This document shows, piece by piece, positions 9,778-19,458 of a stretch of 49,469 nucleotides of DNA. Every line of letters begins with the position of its first letter. The stretch's first letter is position 1. The translations under genes were made by a program, and so were the position numbers. The notes under the pieces are model-generated. The model saw only the letters and a list, made by a program, of their open reading frames with translations. It ran no database searches and was not told the origin of the DNA. The DNA is from Microcaldota archaeon. Lineage in GTDB: Archaea; Micrarchaeota; Micrarchaeia; Micrarchaeales; CABMGC01. Where the stretch lies: NCBI GenBank assembly GCA_021797995.1, contig JAJZYR010000006.1:1-49469 (forward strand). Direction: 5' to 3'.

Positions 9778-11148
9778 ATGGTAATGGGATCACTTCCTGA
9801 GAATGTCGACCTTGCTGTCATAGGCGGAGGCGTGGGTGGATACGTGGCCGCGATAAGGGCAGCGGAACTTGGGCTCAGCGTGACGCTTGTGGAGAAGGAA
9901 AAGCTCGGGGGCCACTGCCTCAACTATGCATGCATACCTTCTAAGACGCTTATACACATTGCCGATCTGTTCTATGAGATGCAGCACGCTGGGAAGTTTG
10001 GCATTATTACAAATGGAGCCAGAATAGACGCGAAGGCGATGTACGACTGGAGGATAGGGGTGTCAAAGAGGCTTGAGGACGGCGTGTCGTTCCTGTGCAA
10101 GTCCAATGGAGTCGAGGTCGTCAAGGGCGCAGCCACTTTCCTCTCCTCCAGCGAACTGCAGATAACCGATGGCATATCGCTGAGCTTTAAAAAGGCAATA
10201 ATCGCCACAGGTTCAATGCCCATGGCCCTAAAGGGATTCGAGTTCGGAGGCAATATAATCGACTATAAGGGGGCGCTGATGCTTGACAGGATACCTGAAA
10301 GCATGGCCATAATTGGGGCTTCTTACGTCGCTGTTGAGATAGGGATGCTGTACGCGAAGCTTGGGTCTGAAGTGCATATAATAGCGCGGTCTGACGTCCT
10401 CTCGCGCTTTGATCCAGAGGCAGCTGCTCTTGTAAAGAGGAGGATGTCGGAACTTGGGGTAAAGGTGCACTCGGGTGCCGAGGCCACATCGCACTCCGGA
10501 ACATCAGTAAAGCTAAGTACGGGTGAGGAGATAAAAGTAGAGGTAATAGTGGTTGCAGTAGGGCTCGCGCCGTACACTGAGGGTCTTGGGCTCGAAAATA
10601 CGCAGGTCAGGCTTGACGATAAGGGGTTTGTACAGGTCGACTCATCGCTGTTGACTTCGGACAGGAACATATTCGCGATAGGTGACGTCGCCGGCGAGCC
10701 GATGCTCGCCCACAAGGCGATAAGGCAGGGCGTCGTGGCAGGCGAGGCCGCTGCCGGGCTGAAGTCAGGATATGACAACGTGGTTGTTCCTGCTGTAATC
10801 TTCTCTGACCCCGAGATCGCGATTGCCGGAACCCTAAAAGGGGACGGCATACAGGTTGTAAAGTTCCCAATGACAGGGATAGGAAGGGCGATAGCGCTTG
10901 GAAAGGAATCCGGTTTCGTCAAAATAGCATACGACGGCAAGAAGTTCGTAAGGGGCGTGGAAATAGTCGGACAGGATGCAAATGCGATGATAGCTGAGGC
11001 TGCCCTAGCGATAGAGATGGGGGCGACGCTCGAGGACGTTGCAGACACGATACATCCGCATCCGACCTTCTCCGAGTCGGTGCAGGAGGCCGCAGAGGCC
11101 GCGCTAGGCAGGCCGATACATTACTTTTACGGGAAGATGGCGAGGTAA
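9778..11148 (+). CDS. lpdA: Dihydrolipoyl dehydrogenase E3
   Basis: GGGVGGYVAAIRAAELG; GGHCLNYACIPSKTLI redox Cys pair; C-terminal HPHPTFSE. Confidence 0.93.
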   Translation: MVMGSLPENVDLAVIGGGVGGYVAAIRAAELGLSVTLVEKEKLGGHCLNYACIPSKTLIHIADLFYEMQHAGKFGIITNGARIDAKAMYDWRIGVSKRLEDGVSFLCKSNGVEVVKGAATFLSSSELQITDGISLSFKKAIIATGSMPMALKGFEFGGNIIDYKGALMLDRIPESMAIIGASYVAVEIGMLYAKLGSEVHIIARSDVLSRFDPEAAALVKRRMSELGVKVHSGAEATSHSGTSVKLSTGEEIKVEVIVVAVGLAPYTEGLGLENTQVRLDDKGFVQVDSSLLTSDRNIFAIGDVAGEPMLAHKAIRQGVVAGEAAAGLKSGYDNVVVPAVIFSDPEIAIAGTLKGDGIQVVKFPMTGIGRAIALGKESGFVKIAYDGKKFVRGVEIVGQDANAMIAEAALAIEMGATLEDVADTIHPHPTFSESVQEAAEAALGRPIHYFYGKMAR

Positions 11149-11150
11149 CC

Positions 11151-11921
11151 GTGATGAAAATAAAGCTGGTAGCAATTGAGGAATTTCCGCAGCTGAAGGA
11201 GCTGCGCAAGGCCTTTGAGATATCCGATAGCGGGGAGATATGCATTGCTGTCGGTGGGGATGGGACCTTTGTCAGGGCCGCCGCGGAGTTCAGCGGGCCA
11301 ATCCTGCCGATAAGGAGCGGCATCAGCGGAAGCAGCGGATATTATGCTGATTTATGCATCGATGACATCCCTTTTGTGATAAAGAATCTGAAGAGGAAGC
11401 GATATACTGTGGAGAGGTTGGAGAATAAGATAAGGATAGTGCACAAAGGCAGGCACTATTATGCCGTGAACGAGGCCTCGCTAAGGAACATGCACCAGGA
11501 GGTAAGCTTCAAGATATACGAGGTGGCAAACGGGAAACGCTCCGAGATCTACCCGTATGTCATGGGCGGCGATGGCCTGCTGATAACAGGGGCTACCGGA
11601 TCCACGGCGTACAATAAGTCTGCCGGAGGCCCAATAATCCTTAGTCCTAGCGTTTTCTGCCTTACCTTCCTTAATGTTGACGGGCCTTACAGGAATCCCA
11701 TAGTTGTAGATGCAAACAGGAAGATTGAGGTGGAGATTGTAAAGTACAGCGGCATCCTGGATTACGACGGGAAGCGGATAGCTGCGATAAAGCCAGGTGG
11801 GAAGTTCGAGGTAGAGCTTTCTGACAGGGAGCTTGATATAGTAAGGTTTCCGGGCAGAAAGGAAAGCATCGCACGCAAACTTGACAGGATAATAACAAGC
11901 AGGATGGTAAAGGAGCTCTGA
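11151..11921 (+). CDS. nadK: NAD kinase
   Basis: AVGGDGTFVRAA and GGDGLLITGATGSTAYNKSAGGPI. Confidence 0.85.
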   Translation: MMKIKLVAIEEFPQLKELRKAFEISDSGEICIAVGGDGTFVRAAAEFSGPILPIRSGISGSSGYYADLCIDDIPFVIKNLKRKRYTVERLENKIRIVHKGRHYYAVNEASLRNMHQEVSFKIYEVANGKRSEIYPYVMGGDGLLITGATGSTAYNKSAGGPIILSPSVFCLTFLNVDGPYRNPIVVDANRKIEVEIVKYSGILDYDGKRIAAIKPGGKFEVELSDRELDIVRFPGRKESIARKLDRIITSRMVKEL

Positions 11922-11973
11922 CTGACGTTTCGGCATCGTTCCGGAAGGCTCTGCGGCAAGCACTGCCAGGAGT

Positions 11974-12843
11974 TCAGAGCAGGCCTTCCGTGCGCAGTGC
12001 GTTGACAAAGGTGCAGACCTCATCGAGGTTCGCTTCTGATATCGCCTCTACGTTCAGGCCTATCGGCACCTTTATGCCGCTGCTTCTTGCATAGTCCTCC
12101 ACATCCGAGAGGACTCCTGAGCATATCCTGTTTGACTCCAAGCCTATGTTCCTGCTCCTACGAAGCGCAGCCTCTGTCCCAGCCGACATATCTGCACCAA
12201 GCCATTTCAGGAAGTCTATGTCGAAGGAGTTCTTCGGGGCTGGAAGGCTTATGAAGAAAGCTGCCGGTCTTATGCCAAGCCTCTCGCACTCGGTTCCGTA
12301 TCCGCCGATGAGCCTTATCACAGGCGCAGATTCAAACATAACCTGTGTCGTGAAGAACGAGGCGCCGCTCTCCGTCTTGGACAGCACTCGGCTTAGCTCG
12401 CCATCGCGTGACGGTATGCAGACATTTCCGACTGCTACTCCGCCAACCCTGGCTGCAGCGCGGTTCGCTTCTGCCACCGACGGTCCGGGGTAGATGCTGC
12501 CCCCCTTGCTGCCGCCGACAAATATTAACCTGTCCATTCCGTACCTTGAAATGCTCTCATATATCCATGATTCGAGGTCATGTGCCGATGAAAGATATAC
12601 GACAACCTTGTTCGGTATGCTTGCTATTCCGGTCCCTCTCCTCAGCAGTGCGCAGAATTCCCTCGCATCGTAGTGCTTGTAGAGCGGTGCCCCAAGGTAA
12701 TTCTCCTCGATGATCTCGGGTACGTTCAGGTAGTCTACCCTGCCCATGCCCTTGACGGCCAAGCACACCCTATCAGCAGAAGCCCTTGCCTTCGAGTCTG
12801 ACGCCCTCCTCGATGGCGGGGTTACCTCAAGCATCAGCTGCAT
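11974..12843 (-). CDS. Methylenetetrahydrofolate reductase-like protein
   Basis: TIM-barrel MTHFR-like pattern (FFTTQVMFES; LLEVTPPSR N-terminus); operon with metE-like genes. Confidence 0.6.
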   Translation of the reverse strand: MQLMLEVTPPSRRASDSKARASADRVCLAVKGMGRVDYLNVPEIIEENYLGAPLYKHYDAREFCALLRRGTGIASIPNKVVVYLSSAHDLESWIYESISRYGMDRLIFVGGSKGGSIYPGPSVAEANRAAARVGGVAVGNVCIPSRDGELSRVLSKTESGASFFTTQVMFESAPVIRLIGGYGTECERLGIRPAAFFISLPAPKNSFDIDFLKWLGADMSAGTEAALRRSRNIGLESNRICSGVLSDVEDYARSSGIKVPIGLNVEAISEANLDEVCTFVNALRTEGLL

Positions 12844-12847
12844 GCCA

Positions 12848-14035
12848 TCATCCCTCGCCGAATTCAGCCCTTGCCAGCGCCGCGCCCTCTGCCATGCTGC
12901 ACAGCTTTGCGAAGGCCACGTTCCAGCGCCGTGTGCGCAGTCCGCAGTCAGGATTGACCTGCACCCTGCCTGGATCGCCAAGCACCTTTGCAGCATACAG
13001 TATCCTATCCCTTACCACCTGCGGCGTCTCTATCAGATCTGAATGTATGTCTATAACGCCGACACCTATCTTTGCCTTCATCTTATACTCCCTGAACAGC
13101 TGCAATGCCTTGAATGTGCCCCTGTCCACCTCTTCCGGCTTGAAGTTTTCCGGCGATGCATGGTTCGTAAACTCAATAAGGTAAGAGTCGGCAATGCAGT
13201 CCGCAAGTGCCGGAAAGAGTGATGCATAATTGCTGTAGCAGAGGTGCACCGCCTTCTCGATTCCTGCCGGAATGGACTTGAACGATGCGTTTATCGCCTC
13301 TACGAACAGCAATGATTCGTTCTCGTTCGTGGCAGCCGCCGGCTCGTCTATCTGTATGACCTGCGCGCCTGCCTTTGCAAGGGCGGTTACCGCGGGATTA
13401 AGCACGTTCGCGGCGAAATCCAGGACCGCGTCTCTCCTGGCCCCGCTTATTGCCGCGCCTCCCTTTTCGCCGCCTGCCTCCCTGGCGGTGCGGTAATACT
13501 CAAGGTACGACCAGTCCGCCATGGTATACGGGCCGGTAAGGCATGGCTTCGGTACCCTCCTCGTATGTTTTCTTACAAAGTCGAACTCGTCCACGAAGAA
13601 GGCCTTTCCGGCAGCAGTTATTGAAACCCCTGACCTTACTGTCCCCTTCCTAAAGTAGTTGGCATCGAACGCATTCAGCGTCCCTGCCGGCTCTATTCCG
13701 TCAACAAATCTGGCCATGAAGTCGTACATCTCCGTCCTGGGCTGTTCGCCGTTGAAGACCCTGTCCAGGCCTGCAAGCTCCTGCATCCTTATGGCATATA
13801 ACGTCGAGATATCTATGATCCTGCCCTTCTCAGCCTGTGTGAGCTCCCCTCCTTTCTGCAAGAGCCCGCTTCCCATCCCGTTGGCAAGCTCGGCCCTCTC
13901 GTCCACTCCTAGCCGCTCTCCCCATAGGAGCGCAGATGCCACAGATGCCCTGTCATGCGGGCCGGACAGCTTCTGCCTCCATATGGGCCTTTGCAGGCTT
14001 CCTATCTCCTGCGTGGTAAATAAATCATGCATCAT
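12848..14035 (-). CDS. metE: Cobalamin-independent methionine synthase, C-terminal/core type
   Basis: TGPYTMADWSY; VIQIDEPA; HLCYSNY; VNPDCGLRTR zinc-ligand region. Confidence 0.85.
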   Translation of the reverse strand: MMHDLFTTQEIGSLQRPIWRQKLSGPHDRASVASALLWGERLGVDERAELANGMGSGLLQKGGELTQAEKGRIIDISTLYAIRMQELAGLDRVFNGEQPRTEMYDFMARFVDGIEPAGTLNAFDANYFRKGTVRSGVSITAAGKAFFVDEFDFVRKHTRRVPKPCLTGPYTMADWSYLEYYRTAREAGGEKGGAAISGARRDAVLDFAANVLNPAVTALAKAGAQVIQIDEPAAATNENESLLFVEAINASFKSIPAGIEKAVHLCYSNYASLFPALADCIADSYLIEFTNHASPENFKPEEVDRGTFKALQLFREYKMKAKIGVGVIDIHSDLIETPQVVRDRILYAAKVLGDPGRVQVNPDCGLRTRRWNVAFAKLCSMAEGAALARAEFGEG

Positions 14036-15009
14036 AAAGCGCCTTTAAAAGCTGCAAGGCCCTCGATCTTCCGTAGCGCAGTCTCGAACGGCACGTCGTA
14101 AAGCCTGTCATTAGGGCCTATATAATACCTTCCTGGAAAGTCGGAGCCTGACAGGAACTCCCTTACGGTAGAACCGATCGTGCCTATGGATTCGATTCCC
14201 GTGCTGGCTCCGTCGACCACGCCAAGCATCACGTCCTTCTTCGTTTCTACTGCCACAGAGTTGCTGAATATTGCATCTACCCCGACAAAATCCGCCCTCG
14301 ACTGCTCAACCAGCGGAAGAACTGCAGCGGCCTCTGCCAGGGGAAAACTTACTCCTAAGACCATGCCGTCGTGCTTTACGGCGGATATTGATTCTGCATA
14401 CCACTCCGGCGCGTCGAAGCAGCCCCTGGACCTCTCGTAGCCCACTGTATGATCAACCAACAAAACACACCTGTATCCCTTTTCATAAAGTCTCGGGGCG
14501 CTCTTTGCTATCGCACCTGCATAGTCTTTTGCCAGCTCCCTGCCATCGTTGTAGAATCTGTCCTCGACAAGCCTTGAGAATGAATATGGCGATGGAAGAA
14601 ATATAACGGAATTGCTGCCAAGCGCCGGAACAACGTCGGACAGTTCGCCGCCTTCGCAGTCTATCCTCCCATTGACCAGCGGCTTCCTGTAAAAGGTATT
14701 TGTCCTGAACCACCTGGTAACAGGGCCAACCGAATCCTCACCGGCGGAGCGCCTTGAGGCAAATCCCCTGAAAGATCTTGCTATCGGCCTAAGTATATCA
14801 AGCCAGTCTAGCTGCCCGGCAGAGAGGTACGCGAAACCGTCCTGCCTTGCAACTATCTCCTTCTCATCGTCGCCTATGGCAGACTTGAAGTCAGACTCCG
14901 TTGCATAGCCATCCCTGAAGGCCCTGTGCACCCGCGCCGTAGCATTTGATCTGGAAGCCAGCCCTGAAAGCATGGCGCCGAGGAATTTATGGTCCGACAA
15001 TGTTACCAC
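14032..15009 (-). CDS. MetE N-terminal-like paralog
   Basis: LPSPYSFSRLVEDRFYN; YIGPNDRLYDVPFETALRKI; 4-nt overlap with the metE core gene. Confidence 0.6.
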   Translation of the reverse strand: MVTLSDHKFLGAMLSGLASRSNATARVHRAFRDGYATESDFKSAIGDDEKEIVARQDGFAYLSAGQLDWLDILRPIARSFRGFASRRSAGEDSVGPVTRWFRTNTFYRKPLVNGRIDCEGGELSDVVPALGSNSVIFLPSPYSFSRLVEDRFYNDGRELAKDYAGAIAKSAPRLYEKGYRCVLLVDHTVGYERSRGCFDAPEWYAESISAVKHDGMVLGVSFPLAEAAAVLPLVEQSRADFVGVDAIFSNSVAVETKKDVMLGVVDGASTGIESIGTIGSTVREFLSGSDFPGRYYIGPNDRLYDVPFETALRKIEGLAAFKGAL

Positions 15010-15053
15010 GTCTGTCGATTATTATTTGAGATGCCCGCCTGATAAACCTTGCG

Positions 15054-16124
15054 TTAGTCCGGCATATTACTACTGGTATTCAAAGCGGCGGGCTGCTGCT
15101 GCGTTATGCAGTGGAGTGCACCAAAGCCGTAAACAAGCTCCCTGCAGCCTATGCCGACAACCGCCCTGCCCGGGAAAAGCTCCCTGAGTATCTCCAGGGC
15201 GCGCAGGTCATTGCTGCCACCGAATGTTGGTACGAGAACCTTCCTATTCGCTATATAGAAGTTGGCATAGCTCGCAGGAAGCCTCTGTCCATTATATGCA
15301 ACGGCCTCGGGCATAGGCAGCGGCACGACATTCAGTCTGTTCCCATCCTGATCCCTTGCCATTCTCAGCAGTTCGTAGTTCTGCCTTAATATGGCGAAGT
15401 TTTCGTCTTCCTGGTCCTCCTCCAGTGCACATACCACAGTGTCATCGTTGACGAATCTTGCTATGTCGTCGACGTGGCCGTCCGTGTCGTCTCCGGCTAT
15501 TCCTCCTTTCAGCCAGATGATATTGGTTGCACCGAGATAGTCGTGCAGGTTCTTTTCTATGACCTCCCTGCTCATCTGCGGATTGCGGTTCCTGTTCAGC
15601 AGGCACTGCTCGGTGGTAAGGAAGGTACCTTTGCCGTTTGTGTCTATCGAACCTCCTTCAAGGACCATCGGCACGTCAAACCCCCTCATGCTTCCGATGG
15701 GGATTTTTTCAGGAATGTGCGTGTCATTAAGGAGTTCATAGTACTTGTTTCCCCATGCATTAAACCTCCAGTGCGTGTATGCCACTTCGCCGCCTTCTTT
15801 CGTTAGGAATATGGGTCCATAGTCCCTGAACCAGACATCTCCTGTCCCGATCACGTGTAGTGCCACGTTTTCCATGCCGATACCGTCCGCCTGCAGAAGC
15901 CCAGTGATCCGTGCGGCGTATCCATCACTGTCGACAAGCAGGTTTACTCTCTCTCCGGAATGCAGATTCCTGATGATCTCTATATACGCCTTCTCTGCCC
16001 CGGGCAGGAGCTCTGGGGGAAAGGTCGAGGGATCCTTCGGCCATGCCATCCATGTGCATTCATGCTCTGCCCACTCGGCCGGCATCCTATATCCGAGCTC
16101 AAACGGCAGTTCCTGCTTTTCCAT
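15054..16124 (-). CDS. aguA: Agmatine deiminase
   Basis: MPAEWAEHECTWMAWP; VWFRDYGPIFL; LEGGSIDTNGKGTFLTTEQCLLN; GGIAGDDTDGHVDDIARF; GIGCREL. Confidence 0.92.
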   Translation of the reverse strand: MEKQELPFELGYRMPAEWAEHECTWMAWPKDPSTFPPELLPGAEKAYIEIIRNLHSGERVNLLVDSDGYAARITGLLQADGIGMENVALHVIGTGDVWFRDYGPIFLTKEGGEVAYTHWRFNAWGNKYYELLNDTHIPEKIPIGSMRGFDVPMVLEGGSIDTNGKGTFLTTEQCLLNRNRNPQMSREVIEKNLHDYLGATNIIWLKGGIAGDDTDGHVDDIARFVNDDTVVCALEEDQEDENFAILRQNYELLRMARDQDGNRLNVVPLPMPEAVAYNGQRLPASYANFYIANRKVLVPTFGGSNDLRALEILRELFPGRAVVGIGCRELVYGFGALHCITQQQPAALNTSSNMPD

Positions 16125-16142
16125 AGTGAAAACCCTGGTGGT

Positions 16143-17021
16143 TCAGTCAAGGAACCTGGATGCAATGCCCTTGTATGCGTCTATTCTCCTGTCCCTGAGG
16201 AATGGCCAGCTATGCCTTGTATCGTCAATCAGGCTCAAGTCGCATTTTGCCATAAGCGTTTCCTCCTTGTCCTGGCTCGCCTCAGCGATGATCTCGCCGA
16301 AGGGGCCCGAGACGAACGACGATCCCCAGAAGTTTATTTTACCCTCAATTCCGACGCGGTTTACTGCTGCAACAAACACCCCATTTGCTATCCCATGCGA
16401 TCTCTGGATCGTCTTCCATGCGTCCCGCATTCCCTTTACAGCCCCCTTCTCCTCAGGGAACCATCCGATTGCAGTAGGATAGAAGAGGATTTGCGCTCCC
16501 ATGAGCGACGTTATCCTCGCAGCCTCGGGGTACCATTGATCCCAGCATATAAGCACTCCCAGGTTGCCTTTTGCAGTTGAAAAGGACCTGAAGCCCAGGT
16601 CTCCAGGGGCGAAGTAGAACTTTTCATAGTAATGAGGGTCGTCTGGTATGTGCATCTTCCTGTATGTCCCGGCAAGCGATCCCGTAGAGTCTATTACAAC
16701 CGCTGAGTTGTGATAAAGGCCACGTGCCCTCTTCTCAAATATCCCTGCTATCACCACCGCGCCGGCCTTCCTTGCAGCCCTTGATAACTCGGCCGTAGTA
16801 TCCCCGGGTATCGCCTCGGCAAGCCCGAAGTTCGTACTATCCTCTTCCTGGCAGAAGTATCTCGACCTGAAGAGCTCCGGCAGGCAGATTATGTCCGCAC
16901 CCTTCCTGGCAGCGCCCTCTATCCTCTTTACGGCCTTTTCGAGGTTCGCATGCGGATCGTCGCCCGCGCTCATCTGGATCAAGGCGATCGTCACTTCATC
17001 AGTCCTTGAGTTCTTGCCCAT
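16143..17021 (-). CDS. aguB: N-carbamoylputrescine amidase (nitrilase superfamily)
   Basis: CLPELF; YRKMHIPDDPHYYEKFYFAPGD; GVLICWDQWYPEAAR; pairs with aguA. Confidence 0.9.
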   Translation of the reverse strand: MGKNSRTDEVTIALIQMSAGDDPHANLEKAVKRIEGAARKGADIICLPELFRSRYFCQEEDSTNFGLAEAIPGDTTAELSRAARKAGAVVIAGIFEKRARGLYHNSAVVIDSTGSLAGTYRKMHIPDDPHYYEKFYFAPGDLGFRSFSTAKGNLGVLICWDQWYPEAARITSLMGAQILFYPTAIGWFPEEKGAVKGMRDAWKTIQRSHGIANGVFVAAVNRVGIEGKINFWGSSFVSGPFGEIIAEASQDKEETLMAKCDLSLIDDTRHSWPFLRDRRIDAYKGIASRFLD

Positions 17022-17062
17022 AAAATCACCTTTATTATGCCTTAGCTAGTATAAAAATATTT

Positions 17063-17614
17063 TTACATCCTGCCCCTCGATTCGCCGCGTGCCAGCCCGC
17101 TCGCGATTATATGCGAGAGCCTGAGCAGGTCCGCGCACCGGAGTATGACGCCCTCCCGCAGCCCCTCTGCCGTGTTTAGGTACTGGACATAGTAGCCTCT
17201 GGTTCTGCTTATCTTTGCGTCCTTCTCAAGGTACTTCATTATGCGTGACTTATTCCTGCTCCTGGCCCATTTATTTACCACATTGATTAGCAGATTGAGG
17301 TGCGGCTTCTTTCTGGTTATTGCAATCACCTTGACTCGCAGCTCCCTTTCCACTCTTTTCACGTCGACCAGATTCAGGCCTGCAAGCGTTATCCCGTTTA
17401 GCGCAACGAGCCTTATCTGGTCAGCAAACCGCGATCTGGCCACGGCCCTAATTATCTTAGCCGTGGAGTCTTCCCCATCCACCCTGACCATGAAGGAAAG
17501 GATCCCTTCCACGGCCCCGCGCCTGCCTATTGTTCCTATGACCAGCGCTTCTTCGTCGCCCTTCCTGAACGGCGCCCCTTCCAGCGCAAGGATGCGCACC
17601 CCCTCCTTTATCAT
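17063..17614 (-). CDS. DUF99 (endonuclease V-like fold) family protein
   Basis: LVALNGITLAGLNLVDVKRVERELRVKVIAITRKKP. Confidence 0.7.
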   Translation of the reverse strand: MIKEGVRILALEGAPFRKGDEEALVIGTIGRRGAVEGILSFMVRVDGEDSTAKIIRAVARSRFADQIRLVALNGITLAGLNLVDVKRVERELRVKVIAITRKKPHLNLLINVVNKWARSRNKSRIMKYLEKDAKISRTRGYYVQYLNTAEGLREGVILRCADLLRLSHIIASGLARGESRGRM

Positions 17615-17886
17615 CGTGATTGCTTGTCAGGAACCTGCGAGGAGAGCTTCTTCAGGTCGTCCTCGAGCCCCTCTATCGCCTTCAGGACCAGTGCCTTTGC
17701 GTTCTTGCTGGACTTTACCACAAGCCTCGGCTTGCCTACCTCGAAGTGCTCCTTTACCACGCTTACAAACTCAACGTCCTTGCTCTCGGTAAGCCTCCCC
17801 TTTATGATGTCGGCTATGCCCCTGTCGGCTCCGTCAAATTCTATGATCAGGCTCTTTGGCTCATCCTCTATAATACTGATCTTCAT
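17611..17886 (-). CDS. rpoL: DNA-directed RNA polymerase subunit L (Rpo11)
   Basis: Small Rpb11-like protein; HEFxx-like VKEHFEVGKPRLVVKS pattern; overlaps the DUF99 gene. Confidence 0.7.
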   Translation of the reverse strand: MKISIIEDEPKSLIIEFDGADRGIADIIKGRLTESKDVEFVSVVKEHFEVGKPRLVVKSSKNAKALVLKAIEGLEDDLKKLSSQVPDKQSR

Positions 17887-18039
17887 TATGTCTCACCGCA
17901 AGGCTGCATCCGGAAAGGATATGCACTAACCTTTGGCACAGTAACAAATATATACCTAATGTTGCCCATATACATGCTACAGCGCTATTACTTCGCTAAT
18001 TGTCCTAGTTAGGCAATTGCACGATGCGGTGCTCATAAC

Positions 18040-18456
18040 ATGGCAAATGTATTGGAGGTTGACGGGAACGCGTTTATCAGGCTTACTGCGGCAAGGCTGA
18101 AGGCCGCAGAGGTCAGAAAGCCCGGGTATGTGGATTACGTGAAAGCCGGAGCAGGGAGGGAGAGGGTACCGGCAGACCCTGACTTCTACTTCATCAGGTG
18201 CGCTTCTATTCTCAGGCAGGTGTACCTTAACGGGCCGATAGGCATATCGACGCTCAGGACGAGATACGGGAACAGGAAGAGGCATGTCGTCCACAGGCAC
18301 CACCACCTGAAGGCCGGCGGAAGCGTCATAAAGGATTCGTTCGACTCGCTTGAAAAGCTCGGATACATAAAGAAGACGGAGCATGGCCGGATTATTACCC
18401 CGGCCGGCAAGTCTTTCGTTGACAAGATCTCAAACGAGATGGCAAAGGGTGCTTGA
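18040..18456 (+). CDS. rps19e: Ribosomal protein S19e
   Basis: DPDFYFIRCASILRQVYLNGPIGISTLRTRYG; HHHLKAGGSVIKDSFDSLEKLGYI. Confidence 0.95.
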   Translation: MANVLEVDGNAFIRLTAARLKAAEVRKPGYVDYVKAGAGRERVPADPDFYFIRCASILRQVYLNGPIGISTLRTRYGNRKRHVVHRHHHLKAGGSVIKDSFDSLEKLGYIKKTEHGRIITPAGKSFVDKISNEMAKGA

Positions 18457-18457
18457 G

Positions 18458-18769
18458 GTGTCTGCCGAGGAGCAGCAGGAAAGCGATGACAAGAAGCTCA
18501 GGGAAGCATACGCCAAGAGGGTGCGGGAAATGCGGCTTGAGCAGCAGAGGCGCGAGCTCGTGAGGACTTACATGACTTCCGCAGCATACGAGAGGCTTAT
18601 GAACGTTAAGATGGCAAACAACGAGCTCTACCAGCAGCTTCTCGGGCTCATAATCAGGCTGGCGCAGAGCGGCAGGGCGACTTCGCGGCTGACGGAGGAG
18701 CAGCTCAAGAGCATCCTGGCAAAGCTGACGTACAGGCCGGAAGGCAGCATAGAATTCAGGCACAAATAG
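18458..18769 (+). CDS. PDCD5-family DNA-binding protein
   Basis: LTSAAYERLxNV-like core; LTEEQLKSILAKLTYRPEGSIEFRHK; between S19e and L39e; start GTG 18449 or 18458. Confidence 0.85.
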   Translation: MSAEEQQESDDKKLREAYAKRVREMRLEQQRRELVRTYMTSAAYERLMNVKMANNELYQQLLGLIIRLAQSGRATSRLTEEQLKSILAKLTYRPEGSIEFRHK

Positions 18770-18775
18770 CGTGAT

Positions 18776-18937
18776 ATGATGGGAAAGAAGAGCATGCAGA
18801 AGAAGATGCGTCTCGGGAAGATGAGGAAGAGGAACAGGAGGATCCCTGTGCTTGCGATGGTAAGGACGCACAGGAGGGTGCAGTACAACAAGCATCAGCG
18901 GGACTGGAGGAGGAGGAAGCTCAGGATTAAGGGATGA
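18776..18937 (+). CDS. rpl39e: Ribosomal protein L39e
   Basis: MMGKKSMQKKMRLGKMRKRNRRIPVLAMVRTHRRVQYNKHQRDWRRRKLRIKG* translated by hand; below the ORF-track length cutoff. Confidence 0.93.
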   Translation: MMGKKSMQKKMRLGKMRKRNRRIPVLAMVRTHRRVQYNKHQRDWRRRKLRIKG

Positions 18938-19440
18938 CCATGGCAGCAACGACGATCAGGGTAAAGCTCAGGCATAAGCTTGTCAGGATACACACGAGCA
19001 GGAGGCACGGCAAGACCGTATCATATCTAAGGGAGCATATTGCGAGGCACTTTCATTCAACTCCGGAGGCAGTGAGGATAAGCAGGGCGCTCAATGAGCA
19101 CCTCGAGGCAAACAGCACAAACAGGTACAGGCCAGTTGACGTCTCGATAAACAAGATCGGCGCAATCATAGAAGCTTCCCTGCCTGGCGAGGCAAAGAAG
19201 GCCGACGCAAAGGGGGCCAAGGATGCCGTGCAGGCAAAGCCCGCAGAGGTGGGCCCTGAAGAGAGGGCCGCAATGGAGGCGAAGGCAAGGTCTCCTACTT
19301 CTATCCAGAAGCAGGCCGCAGGTGCGGCAGGGAGCACTGCTGCATCAATGGCCAGTGCTACGAAACCAGCCGCGGAGAAGAAGACTGCTGAAGGGAAGCC
19401 GGCAAAACCAGGTGCTGCTCAGGCAGAGCCGCCAAAGTAG
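18934..19440 (+). CDS. rpl31e: Ribosomal protein L31e with long Ala/Lys/Pro-rich C-terminal tail
   Basis: L31e core in the first ~90 residues, then a low-complexity AK-rich tail. Confidence 0.88.
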   Translation: MTMAATTIRVKLRHKLVRIHTSRRHGKTVSYLREHIARHFHSTPEAVRISRALNEHLEANSTNRYRPVDVSINKIGAIIEASLPGEAKKADAKGAKDAVQAKPAEVGPEERAAMEAKARSPTSIQKQAAGAAGSTAASMASATKPAAEKKTAEGKPAKPGAAQAEPPK

Positions 19441-19458
19441 GAATACCGGGTCTGGTCG

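Noticed and set aside
15054-15187. Short plus-strand ORFs at the aguA 3' end
   Set aside because: Overlap the well-supported aguA CDS on the opposite strand.
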